NCBI GenBank assembly: GCA_003194435.1 | Contig: PQXC01000009.1 | Coordinates: forward strand, 18,296 to 82,295 | Direction: 5' to 3' | DNA: 64,000 nucleotides | Source of the DNA: Candidatus Methanophagaceae archaeon | GTDB taxonomy: Archaea > Halobacteriota > Syntropharchaeia > Alkanophagales > Methanospirareceae | In this document: positions 10,920 to 19,957 of the stretch, piece after piece | How positions within the stretch are numbered: position 1 is the first letter of the stretch | Layout: every line of letters starts with the position of its first letter | Position numbers and translations under genes: made by a program | The notes under the pieces: model-generated | What the model was told of the DNA's origin: nothing | The model's database searches: none | Seen by the model: only the letters and a program-made list of their open reading frames with translations

Positions 10920-11828
10920 ATGCGGTTCATTTCGATATTTGACCTCGCACGAGGGGATATTGACGAGATATTGAAGAGTGCGGCAGTATTGAAAGAAGAG
11001 CGAAGACGTGGGTCAAGGAGGAGAGGGGATTTAGAAGGGAGAATACTGGCATTGATCTTCGAGAAGCCGTCCACCCGTACTCGCATCTCTTTTGAGGTGG
11101 CGATGCTTGAACTCGGTGGTGATGTGATAAGCTTGAACTGGAACGAGCTGCAGCTGGGCAGGGGGGAGAGGATAAAAGAGACAGCGGAGGTCTTATCAGC
11201 TTATCTTGACGCCGTTATGATAAGGGCATATGCACACACTACAATAGATGAATTTGCGAGATACGCTTCTATTCCTGTGATTAATGGGTTAAGCGACCTG
11301 GAGCATCCATGTCAGACATTGGCGGACCTGATGACGATAAAGGAGTATAAGAAGAATCTGAGCGGTATTAAAGTCGCGTGGGTGGGGGATGGCAACAATG
11401 TGTGTAACTCGTTGATAGGGGGATGTGCATTGATGGGTATGGAGGTCAGCATAGCATGTCCAGAGGGCTACGAGCCAGCGGAGCAGGTGATAAGGAGGGC
11501 AGAGGCGATGGGCGCTGTGATACATATAAGCGAAGATGTGAAAGAGGCTGTAACTGATGCTGATGTGATATATACCGATGTATGGGTCTCAATGGGTGAT
11601 GAGGCGGATAGAGCGCGCAGGGAGGAAGCACTCAGGGATTATCAGGTGAATGAGAGTGTGGTGGATATGGCAAAAGAGGATGCAATTGTGATGCACTGTA
11701 TGCCGGTGCACGTAGGTGAAGAGCTGACAGAGGAGGTACTGAACAGTGAGAAAGCGGTGATATTGGAGCAGGCAGAGAACCGGCTTCACGCACAGAAGGC
11801 ACTGTTGCTGAAGTTGTTAAAATTATAG
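10920..11828 (+). CDS. argF: Ornithine carbamoyltransferase
   Basis: FEKPSTRTRISFEVAMLELGG, HPCQTLADLMTI, MHCMPVHVGEELTEEVL; track start extended upstream, proposed start 10920 (or 10905). Confidence 0.93.
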   Translation: MRFISIFDLARGDIDEILKSAAVLKEERRRGSRRRGDLEGRILALIFEKPSTRTRISFEVAMLELGGDVISLNWNELQLGRGERIKETAEVLSAYLDAVMIRAYAHTTIDEFARYASIPVINGLSDLEHPCQTLADLMTIKEYKKNLSGIKVAWVGDGNNVCNSLIGGCALMGMEVSIACPEGYEPAEQVIRRAEAMGAVIHISEDVKEAVTDADVIYTDVWVSMGDEADRARREEALRDYQVNESVVDMAKEDAIVMHCMPVHVGEELTEEVLNSEKAVILEQAENRLHAQKALLLKLLKL

Positions 11829-11927
11829 TGCTAAAATATTGACAAATGTTGTTTTTGCAATCACCCATTCAAACTTTTTGCAAAACCTTTTAAATGTGCC
11901 CTTCAAAGATAGAGGATAGCGAGAAAA

Positions 11928-13412
11928 ATGGCAGAAGGAGACGCAGAGGAGAGTTTCCCTTTTGACCTGAACCCGATGTACGAGGGTGAGAGGGTGAGAA
12001 AAGCGGGCATGTACGTGGAGTTAGGGGGGCTGAGCAAACCAGGCTTTGAACTTGTTCTATTTGAACCCGATCCAGAGAAGGTGCGGGACAACGAGGTGAC
12101 ACTGATAGGACCTGACATAGAGGAGATGGAGGAGGGGGGTGCCTATGCGTATGGCATGATATACAAAGTCTATGGCGAGCAGATAGAGAAGGACCTCGAA
12201 GCCGTGATAGAGCGCAGGAATCACGAATTTCAGTCTTATATACAGGGATACATGCATCTCAACCAGCGTGCGGAGATATGGGTTAGAATAAGTAAGGATG
12301 CGGTGAAGCGGGGCTTGAAATCGTTGAAGCAGATAGCAAAAGCAACGATAAAGCTATTCAAGTCTGAATTGCCATTTATAGAGAAGATGGAAGCCACGTA
12401 TATAACCGATGAGGCGGAGGTGGAGAAGCGACTGGAGGAGGCGAAGAAGATATACGAAGCGCGGGATTTGAAGGCAAGAGGCTTGCATGATGAGGATGTG
12501 GATGAATTTTATCAATGTACATTATGCCAGTCATTTGCACCAACGAATGTCTGTGTGGTCTCACCAGATAGAGTAGCACTTTGCGGCGCAATGAGCTGGT
12601 TCGACTCGAGGGCTGCGGCGAGGGTGGACCCTGAGGGACCGAATGCACCGATACCAAAAGGTGAGTGTATAGACCCGATAGGAGGGGAGTATACAGGAGT
12701 AAACGAGGCAGCAGTGAGGCTTTCTGGTGGTGCATATGACTCCATAAAGCTACACGCGTTCCTGGAGAAGCCGCATACAAGTTGTGGCTGTTTCGAGGTT
12801 GCTGGTTTCTATATACCCGAAGTTGACGGAATAGGCTGGATACATCGCGGCTCCAAGGTCTCCGAGACTCCCGTAGGGCTCCCATTCTCAACCATCGCCG
12901 CCTCTGTAGGGGGCGGTAAACAGGTGAGGGGTTTTCTCGGGATTGGAATTCAGTACTTCTACAGCTCGAAGTTCATACAGTATGACGGGGGATGGCGGCG
13001 TGTGGTATGGATGGCATCGGATTTAAAAGAGCGGGTAAAAGATGCTATACCGGATGAGATGAAGGAAAAGATAGCGACGGAGAAGGAAGCGGCAGATTTA
13101 GAGAGTCTGCGTGAGTTCTTATTGCGAGTTGACCATCCAGTGGTGAAGGGTGTTATCAGGGAAGTTGACGGAGCGAAGATAACGGATGGCTGGACGAAGG
13201 AGGAAGAGGAGGCGGGAATTGCAGCACCTGAAGAAGTAACTGCTCCCACTCCGATGGTGAAGAGTGAAGCACAACAGCCAGAGGGAATTGCACCTGAGTC
13301 TGTGCCCGGATCTACATCTATCATGCCGGGTAGTGCACCAATAACTGTAACGCTGAAGAACGCGGATATAAGCATAGGGAAGATAGTATTGAGGAGGAAG
13401 AGGGGAGAATGA
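11928..13412 (+). CDS. cdhC: CO dehydrogenase/acetyl-CoA synthase beta subunit
   Basis: CTLCQSFAPTNVCVVSPDRVALCGAMSWFDSRAA, HTSCGCFEVAGFYIPEVDGIGWI A-cluster motifs; TATA-like tttaaat upstream. Confidence 0.95.
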   Translation: MAEGDAEESFPFDLNPMYEGERVRKAGMYVELGGLSKPGFELVLFEPDPEKVRDNEVTLIGPDIEEMEEGGAYAYGMIYKVYGEQIEKDLEAVIERRNHEFQSYIQGYMHLNQRAEIWVRISKDAVKRGLKSLKQIAKATIKLFKSELPFIEKMEATYITDEAEVEKRLEEAKKIYEARDLKARGLHDEDVDEFYQCTLCQSFAPTNVCVVSPDRVALCGAMSWFDSRAAARVDPEGPNAPIPKGECIDPIGGEYTGVNEAAVRLSGGAYDSIKLHAFLEKPHTSCGCFEVAGFYIPEVDGIGWIHRGSKVSETPVGLPFSTIAASVGGGKQVRGFLGIGIQYFYSSKFIQYDGGWRRVVWMASDLKERVKDAIPDEMKEKIATEKEAADLESLREFLLRVDHPVVKGVIREVDGAKITDGWTKEEEEAGIAAPEEVTAPTPMVKSEAQQPEGIAPESVPGSTSIMPGSAPITVTLKNADISIGKIVLRRKRGE

Positions 13413-13421
13413 CTGAGGAAA

Positions 13422-13622
13422 CTACTCTTTCCTCTTCACCGTTATCGGTATAACACCCTTCTCAAATTCCTCTATTGCTATCTCTATGGGGTCTATTTTA
13501 TCGGTTTGAATGAGCACTGGCGCTCCAGCGGCTATCTGTAATGCTCTCGCGCCTATAATGCGCGCTTTCTCATATTTCGTGTACTTCTCTTTCTCTTTCC
13601 CTTTCCCCTTCTCCTTCGTCAA
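13422..13622 (-). CDS. rpoK: DNA-directed RNA polymerase subunit K
   Basis: [43 protein letters not shown]. Confidence 0.94.
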   Translation of the reverse strand: MTKEKGKGKEKEKYTKYEKARIIGARALQIAAGAPVLIQTDKIDPIEIAIEEFEKGVIPITVKRKE

Positions 13623-13666
13623 ATTGATCTACCTCGCTTGGTGATACGGTATGTATGGAATGGAAT

Positions 13667-13740
13667 GGGGTTGCTGAGATTTGAACTCAGGTCTCGGCGT
13701 CCCGAACGCCGAAGGATAGTCCAAGCTACCCTACAACCCC
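13667..13740 (-). tRNA. tRNA-Pro (anticodon CGG)
   Basis: GGGGTTG...CAACCCC acceptor; CTGAG-TTCAAAT-CTCAG T arm; CGGCG-TTCGGGA-CGCCG anticodon arm; no genomically encoded CCA visible. Confidence 0.93.
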
Positions 13741-13750
13741 CGTCTCAGGT

Positions 13751-13936
13751 TCACCCATAAGGTGCTACCTCATCTATCAGCTCTTCGTGTGTCAGAAGCA
13801 TTCGCCGGCAACAATATCGCGTTATACCGAGGTCATCCAGCACCTTACGAGGGTCCTCATGCTTTATTCGCTCCTTATACTCATCCCATACCTCTGATAT
13901 CACTTTACCACAGGTGAAACATCTTACCGGTATCAT
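13751..13936 (-). CDS. rpoN: DNA-directed RNA polymerase subunit N
   Basis: [20 protein letters not shown]...[17 protein letters not shown]. Confidence 0.96.
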   Translation of the reverse strand: MIPVRCFTCGKVISEVWDEYKERIKHEDPRKVLDDLGITRYCCRRMLLTHEELIDEVAPYG

Positions 13937-13972
13937 CTCCTCTTTCCCTTCTTTTTACTTTATTGATATTGG

Positions 13973-14410
13973 TCAGCGATATGATTTTTGCCTATGCGCT
14001 CTTGCGCCCTTCGCACCTGCCTTCTTTGACTCCTTCTGCCGTACATCACTGACCAGCAGAGTTCGGTCATAATTGAGATACATCTCCTTCAGCTTCTCAC
14101 TGCACGTCCAATCTACCAATCCACGAGCGATGGCAGTTCTGGCTGCTTCTGCCTGACCCATGAATCCCCCTCCCCTCACATTCACTTCCACATTGATCTT
14201 CTCTATCTCAGGTGCAACCTCAGGGAGCTGGGAAGCGATGAAAAGAGGCTCAGAAACTTTCGCTCGTACCACCTCCGGCTCTATTATCTCCAGCGGTTTC
14301 TTATTTATCCTGATATCCCCTTTACCTTCTTTTATCGTCACCCGGGCAATAGCCTTCTTCCTCTTACCCGTCTGGTTCACTATTCGCTTTACCTTTGCTT
14401 TGGTAACCAT
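13973..14410 (-). CDS. rps9: 30S ribosomal protein S9
   Basis: GKRKKAIARVTIKEGKG, VRGGGFMGQAEAARTAIARGL, C-terminal KGARAHRQKSYR. Confidence 0.96.
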   Translation of the reverse strand: MVTKAKVKRIVNQTGKRKKAIARVTIKEGKGDIRINKKPLEIIEPEVVRAKVSEPLFIASQLPEVAPEIEKINVEVNVRGGGFMGQAEAARTAIARGLVDWTCSEKLKEMYLNYDRTLLVSDVRQKESKKAGAKGARAHRQKSYR

Positions 14411-14832
14411 CCTAATTGCTTACACACCTCCCCTAAGGTTAGATATTTAGCCATTGATAGCCTCTCGGCTTTTGCGCTCTCTATCCTCTTCTTATCCTCA
14501 TCTTTATATTCCTGGGGTATTCCAAGATAAACCTGCAATCTTGAGAGTGCATCTCTACCACTTTGCCTCTTATAAGGCAACATCCCCCTTATCGCTCGCC
14601 TCACCACTCTATCCGGCATCTTGGGGAAATAAGGTCCTTTCTCTCTTGAACCTCGCTCCCTTCTCCTCCTGTAATCCTCTATCAGACTCTGCTTCGAGCC
14701 ACTCACTATCACATGTTCTGCATTTACAATCACTATCTGCTTATCTTTATCCCGCAACAGCTGTTTCGCTACTTCGCTTGCCAACCGTCCCAGGATTTGT
14801 CCCTCACCATTTATTATCTCCATCTCGCTCAT
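14389..14832 (-). CDS. rpl13: 50S ribosomal protein L13
   Basis: INGEGQILGRLASEVAKQLL, VNAEHVIVSG, RAIRGMLPYKRQSGRDALSRLQVYLG. Confidence 0.95.
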   Translation of the reverse strand: MSEMEIINGEGQILGRLASEVAKQLLRDKDKQIVIVNAEHVIVSGSKQSLIEDYRRRRERGSREKGPYFPKMPDRVVRRAIRGMLPYKRQSGRDALSRLQVYLGIPQEYKDEDKKRIESAKAERLSMAKYLTLGEVCKQLGWLPKQR

Positions 14833-14862
14833 CACGTCACACGTCACACAATACAATTATAA

Positions 14863-15222
14863 TTATACAATTATCTTCACACCCGAGCCTTTCGGGTTAT
14901 CCCTTATCAGTTCCTCTATACTTATCCCCTTCCCCACGGTACTGATCTTATCATACGCTTTCTTACTGAAGCCCAGTGCTGCAATAGTGACCGATTTCTG
15001 GAGCGTACCGGCGCTCAGCACCTTACCTGGCACCACTATCGTATCGTTCTCACTGGAATATCTATCTATCTTGCTCAGATTTACCACGGCATAATTCCTT
15101 CGCGGCTTCTCCAATCGCCTCGCTATATCACGCCATATAGCCGCATCGTGCTCTCGAGCAATCCTCTTCAACTCCCCTATCAGGGATACCAGTCGCGGAT
15201 TCGTCTTACTCCCCTTTCTCAT
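14863..15222 (-). CDS. rpl18e: 50S ribosomal protein L18e
   Basis: KTNPRLVSLIGELKRIAREHDAAIWRDIARRLEKPRRNYAVVNLSKIDRYS; position at head of L18e-L13-S9 cluster. Confidence 0.95.
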   Translation of the reverse strand: MRKGSKTNPRLVSLIGELKRIAREHDAAIWRDIARRLEKPRRNYAVVNLSKIDRYSSENDTIVVPGKVLSAGTLQKSVTIAALGFSKKAYDKISTVGKGISIEELIRDNPKGSGVKIIV

Positions 15223-15295
15223 CTCCTCTCTGCCTCTTCAATTTTAAATCTTGTTTTATAAAAGTTTATTCATAAGATAAAAGAGTGTAAGCGAA

Positions 15296-16570
15296 ATGGT
15301 GGAGTTCAGGATTCCGGAAGAGATAAGCGCCTTCTTCGATGATGAATATGGGAAGATACTGCTGGTGAAGGGTGCACCGGGTTCCGGTAAAACGGTCTTT
15401 GCACTCACGTTATTGAGCATGTTAAAGGGAAATGGCGCTTATCTCGCAACGAGGGTTGATCCCGAGACGATGTACAAACAGCATCCATGGATAAAAGGTG
15501 AGATATCCGCAGCAAATATTGTTGATGCCGCACAATCGGTCAGGGTGCAGAAGGCGAAGGAGTTTACCATAAAGCCACTGAGATATACCGATGTGCCAGA
15601 TTTCCTGAAAGCCATTTACGCACGTACGGAGAGCATGGAGAAGCCGGTGATTATAATAGATTCATGGGATGCTGTCGTTTCCTATACTGGCTATCATGCA
15701 CAGAAGGAGCGAGAGGAGCTTGAACACAGTCTATGCGATTTCTGCAGACGAACGAAGACGAAGATTCTGCTGCTCGCGGAGAATACCGAACAAACACCCC
15801 TTGACTATCTCGCTGATGGCGTTGTGGTGCTGGAGAGTGTCATGTATGATGAGCGCCGATTGAGGAGGATGTTACTTCAGAAACTGAGGGGATGCCAGAT
15901 AAAAAATCCCGTGCGTCTATTCTCCCTCGATAATGGCATCTTCAAGTCATTCATCGAGCTTAAAGAAGAGGAGGAGAAAGAGATAGCAGAGCCTCATCCC
16001 CGTGCACCTATCCCTGACATCAGTGATAGGAGGATCTCAACGGGGATAGAAGACCTTGACCGTGTAATAGGAGGATACGGCACTTTCAATCTCTTTGAAG
16101 GCGAATATATCACCTATGATATCATAGCCCGTGCACTTTCCCTGAATGCGCTCAATCTTGGCAGGAGCCTCCTTTTCATGCCCTGGCAGGAGCAGATAGA
16201 TAGACTCATGCCGTTCGTAGAGCCGAAATATCGTGATAATATAGAGGCAGTGGGGGATATAAAGGATCTAAAAGACAGGATAGCGGGCGAGCGAAGGGTC
16301 ATATTCATCAATATGGAAGAGATAGAGGATGAAGAAGTAGTAAAAGCGGTGATAGCGAAGATAAGGGACCGTGGAGATGTGGTAATCGGCTTTACGGGAG
16401 CAGATAGGGGGAGAGGGAGATTTGACTTCTTCGCATCCACACATATCAGAACCATGTTCATCTCTGGTGTACCCTGCGTCTGTGGTGAAGTACCAAGAAC
16501 CGAGATACACGCCCTTGAGTTAGATATCAGCACGGGTAATCCAGAGATAAGACTTACACCCATCGTATGA
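15296..16570 (+). CDS. KaiC/GvpD-like RecA-superfamily ATPase (two domains, second degenerate)
   Basis: N-terminal Walker A GAPGSGKT and Walker-B-like PVIIIDSWD; second KaiC-like start STGIEDLDRVIGG lacks P-loop. Confidence 0.75.
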   Translation: MVEFRIPEEISAFFDDEYGKILLVKGAPGSGKTVFALTLLSMLKGNGAYLATRVDPETMYKQHPWIKGEISAANIVDAAQSVRVQKAKEFTIKPLRYTDVPDFLKAIYARTESMEKPVIIIDSWDAVVSYTGYHAQKEREELEHSLCDFCRRTKTKILLLAENTEQTPLDYLADGVVVLESVMYDERRLRRMLLQKLRGCQIKNPVRLFSLDNGIFKSFIELKEEEEKEIAEPHPRAPIPDISDRRISTGIEDLDRVIGGYGTFNLFEGEYITYDIIARALSLNALNLGRSLLFMPWQEQIDRLMPFVEPKYRDNIEAVGDIKDLKDRIAGERRVIFINMEEIEDEEVVKAVIAKIRDRGDVVIGFTGADRGRGRFDFFASTHIRTMFISGVPCVCGEVPRTEIHALELDISTGNPEIRLTPIV

Positions 16571-16574
16571 TAGT

Positions 16575-17285
16575 ATGATAGAGATCAACCTCTTATCATT
16601 CTGCTTCTGCGCTGCTATTCTAATCTACGCATGCTATTCAGACATAAAGCGAAGGAGGGTATCAAATTGGGTCTGGATACTTATGATAGGTGTAGGAGCT
16701 CCTCTCTCTATTTACAGACTCCTGGTTCGTGGTTTGCCTTTCCTCCTCACATTATCATCGTCCATTCTCTTCACATTTATCCTGAGCTATCTATTCTTCC
16801 GGCTGCGACTGTTCGGCGGCGCGGATGCGAAATGCCTGATTTGCCTCTCGATACTCATACCTGAACAGCCACTTGCGCAATATCCATTTCCGTTCGCCCT
16901 CACCACGCTCCTGAATGCTGCTCTTTTCTCACTCGTCACCCCTGTCTCATTATTCGTTTATAACCTCCTGAAGTTAAGTCCTGAGGAACTGAGAGCTAAT
17001 ATAAGGCTCGCATTCATTGGCTATAAGTTAGCTCCGGAGAGACTGGGCGAGGTGAAGCATATAAGGCTGCTGCATTTGTATGAGGAAGACGGAGGAGAAT
17101 TGAACCGTGATTTTGTATTCGGTGGTGCGGAGATAGGAGAGGATGTGGTGAAGAAACTGAGAGCTCACGGGGTGCGGGAAGTGTGGGTTACACCAGAGTT
17201 GCCATTCATGCTGTTCATCACGGCTGGATTCTTCACCTCTCTACTGTATGGTAATTTAATCTTCCTGTTCATGTCACACCTCTGA
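16575..17285 (+). CDS. A24 prepilin peptidase-like aspartic protease
   Basis: ACYSDIKRRRVSNWVW (first Asp) and LFGGADAKCL (G-x-D) motifs, multiple TM helices. Confidence 0.85.
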   Translation: MIEINLLSFCFCAAILIYACYSDIKRRRVSNWVWILMIGVGAPLSIYRLLVRGLPFLLTLSSSILFTFILSYLFFRLRLFGGADAKCLICLSILIPEQPLAQYPFPFALTTLLNAALFSLVTPVSLFVYNLLKLSPEELRANIRLAFIGYKLAPERLGEVKHIRLLHLYEEDGGELNRDFVFGGAEIGEDVVKKLRAHGVREVWVTPELPFMLFITAGFFTSLLYGNLIFLFMSHL

Positions 17286-17316
17286 AAGTTAAAAGTTAAA
17301 GGTTAAATGTTAAAGG

Positions 17317-17742
17317 TTAAACGAGGGAGAGAATAGCATCGAGGAGCCCTTTCGCTTCTCCTCTGAGTAGAACGATGAATGCGGATTTGAGGATGTAACT
17401 CTTTGCACCACTCTCATATGCCCTGATCAAATCCTCATCCCGTTTCGAGGATGTAAGCACCACGACCGGTATATCCCTGAGACTATCGTCATTTCTTATT
17501 CGCTCCAGCACTTCCAGCCCATCAAGTTTTGGCAGACGAAGGTCGAGCAAGATTATATCCGGCTTTGGATACTCCTCTGTGGATACGAAATTGCCACGAT
17601 TATAGAGGAAATCCAGAGCCTCTTCTCCATCTCGTGCCACAAAAATACGCGTATTCAGTTTACTATTCTCTAAAACTCGCTTTATAATCTCCACATGCTC
17701 CTCTAAATCCTCCACAATAAGTATCTTTATCTCTTTATCCAT
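17317..17742 (-). CDS. CheY-like response regulator
   Basis: ILIVEDLEEHVEII, DIILLDLRLPKLDGLEVLERIR, VVLTSSK. Confidence 0.92.
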   Translation of the reverse strand: MDKEIKILIVEDLEEHVEIIKRVLENSKLNTRIFVARDGEEALDFLYNRGNFVSTEEYPKPDIILLDLRLPKLDGLEVLERIRNDDSLRDIPVVVLTSSKRDEDLIRAYESGAKSYILKSAFIVLLRGEAKGLLDAILSLV

Positions 17743-17755
17743 TCACATCATCTCC

Positions 17756-18160
17756 TCATCTCCTCTTCATTGCGCTCTCTATACGAGCTTTTATCTCTCC
17801 TTCGGTTATCGGTTTCCTCATATACCCTCTTGCTCCTGCTCTCACCGCCTCCACTATTATATCAGGGTCGGCTTCCGAGCCAGTAAGAAGCATGATTACG
17901 ACGGTAGAGGGGGACTCCTCTGTTATCTCCCGGGTTACCTCAATGCCATCCTTATCAGGCAGTGCAGGATCCACCAATACGATGTCAGGCTTCAAAGCTT
18001 TGAATTTTTCTATCGCCTCGTTACCGCTCTTCGAAGTTCCAACAACCTCAAAATCGAGCTTCTCCAATGTGGTTGCCAGCATGATGCACATGAACGTGGA
18101 GCCATCAGCGATCAAGACCTTCTTCCGCCCTGCCTTCATCGCCTCGCTACCCGCACCCAT
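17756..18160 (-). CDS. CheY-like response regulator
   Basis: KVLIADGSTFMCIML, PDIVLVDPALPDKDGIEV, MLLTGSEAD, GYMRKPI. Confidence 0.92.
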   Translation of the reverse strand: MGAGSEAMKAGRKKVLIADGSTFMCIMLATTLEKLDFEVVGTSKSGNEAIEKFKALKPDIVLVDPALPDKDGIEVTREITEESPSTVVIMLLTGSEADPDIIVEAVRAGARGYMRKPITEGEIKARIESAMKRR

Positions 18161-18363
18161 AATATGAATACCATAATGTAAAGCATTTAAAAGGTCATGC
18201 CAGCCTTAATATTATTAAAAGATAGCATAAATAGAACACGAAGATAATAGAGAAGAGTTTTAGCTTATCGAGCAGGTGAGGGAACATAGGGATAGGGATT
18301 TGATGACTATATAATTATCGTATGCAAAAATTTTTGGTTATTAATAATTAATAGGTTGATGAT

Positions 18364-18561
18364 ATGATCGGGGAGATAGGAGAGACAGCGGGGGAGATAT
18401 GGAATCTGCTATACAAGAATGGTGAGATGAGCATTTCAGGGGTGATCTCAAGGGTGAATGCAAGACAGAGTATTGCATATATGGGGCTGGGCTGGCTTGC
18501 GAGGGAAGACAAGCTGGAATTCATAAAGAAGAGCAGAGGTGTCTTCGTCAGGTTGAAGTGA
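18364..18561 (+). CDS. Small winged-helix protein (DUF2582-like)
   Basis: MIGEIGETAGEIWNLLYKNGEMSISGVISRVNARQSIAYMGLGWLAREDKLEF. Confidence 0.75.
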   Translation: MIGEIGETAGEIWNLLYKNGEMSISGVISRVNARQSIAYMGLGWLAREDKLEFIKKSRGVFVRLK

Positions 18562-18562
18562 A

Positions 18563-19837
18563 GTGCAAATTCGGATATTGATGCTTTCATGGGAATACCC
18601 CCCGCATAAGATAGGTGGGATTGCTGAACACGTCTCTGCACTCTCGAGGGCACTGGCGAGAAGGGGGCAGGAAGTGCATGTGGTCACTCCGGTCACCCCT
18701 GGCAGCATGGGAGATTACGAACAGCAGGAGGAGGGTGTATATCTGCATCGAATAGCCGTTGATTCATCTATGCCGGATTTCATAAGTAGAATGAACGAAG
18801 GGATGAAAAAGGCTGGTGCTTATCTCATTCCGGACCGCAACATTGATATTATACACGCACACGACTGGATGGTGAGCGATGCTGCGATAGAACTTGCTCA
18901 TGAATATAGAAGACCGCTTATAGCCACCATACACAGTACAGAATTCGGGAGGTCGCAGGGTATAAAGGAAGAATATCAGATGCGAATACATGAGAAGGAA
19001 GCCCGACTCGTAGGATTGGCAAACCATGTCATTGTATGCAGTGAGAGCATGAAGAGGGAGTTGAGGGGCTTGTTTGGGATTGATGATAATGATAACGTCT
19101 CGGTGATCCCGAATGGTGTGGACATTGCAAAGTTTGATTTCAAGGTGGATGAAGGCACTATAAAGGAGCGATTCTGCGGCTCTCGCAGTGCAAAGATGAT
19201 TCTATTCCTTGGCAGGTTAGTATATCAGAAAGGAGTAAATGTACTGATAGGCGCACTGTCGCGTGTTTTAGACGCCTGCCCTGATGCGAAACTGGTAATT
19301 GTAGGTGAGGGACCAATGAGGAGGCAACTGGAAAGAGATGTATCCTTCATGGGTATCGAGAAAGATGTTGTTTTCACCGGCTATCTCGATGATTGGACAG
19401 TCCGATGCTTATTGAAAGCTGCGGATGTCCTCGTTGTACCATCCATATACGAACCTTTTGGAATCGTTGCGCTGGAAGCGATGGCGGCAATGGCGCCTGT
19501 TGTTGCTTCTGATGTCGGTGGCATCTCGGAGATAATAAATAATGATGAGGGTGTGAAAGTACCACCAGACAACTCAGAGGCACTTGCTAATGCTATTATA
19601 AAAGTTCTCCAAACAGATGAGACAGATGTGAAGGAGATGGTGGAGAGGGGGTACAGGAAGGCGAGCTCAATGAACTGGAACGATATCGCAGAGACCACAT
19701 TTGATATTTATACGAGAGTTTTGGATGGTGAAGATGTGGATGTGGATGTGGGTTCAGGTTCAGGTTTGGGTGATAATTGCAAAGAGGTGGAGGTAGAGGT
19801 GGAGGCGGGGGAATTATGGAGATATCAATACTCATGA
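18563..19837 (+). CDS. GT4-family glycosyltransferase (glycogen synthase-like)
   Basis: LSWEYPPHKIGGIAEHVSALSRALARRGQEVHVVTP, NGVDIAKFD, FLGRLVYQKGVNVLI, EPFGIVALEAMAA; GTG start abuts upstream ORF. Confidence 0.93.
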   Translation: MQIRILMLSWEYPPHKIGGIAEHVSALSRALARRGQEVHVVTPVTPGSMGDYEQQEEGVYLHRIAVDSSMPDFISRMNEGMKKAGAYLIPDRNIDIIHAHDWMVSDAAIELAHEYRRPLIATIHSTEFGRSQGIKEEYQMRIHEKEARLVGLANHVIVCSESMKRELRGLFGIDDNDNVSVIPNGVDIAKFDFKVDEGTIKERFCGSRSAKMILFLGRLVYQKGVNVLIGALSRVLDACPDAKLVIVGEGPMRRQLERDVSFMGIEKDVVFTGYLDDWTVRCLLKAADVLVVPSIYEPFGIVALEAMAAMAPVVASDVGGISEIINNDEGVKVPPDNSEALANAIIKVLQTDETDVKEMVERGYRKASSMNWNDIAETTFDIYTRVLDGEDVDVDVGSGSGLGDNCKEVEVEVEAGELWRYQYS

Positions 19838-19957
19838 GCAGGAGGAGCTCACTCATCAAGACTGGTTTATTATCCGGAGAGAAGAGAGTGGAAGAGTGGT
19901 TTTTTATATAAAGAAATAGATGTTTATTTATGAACTTTTCATGAGGGGGAGTAATTG

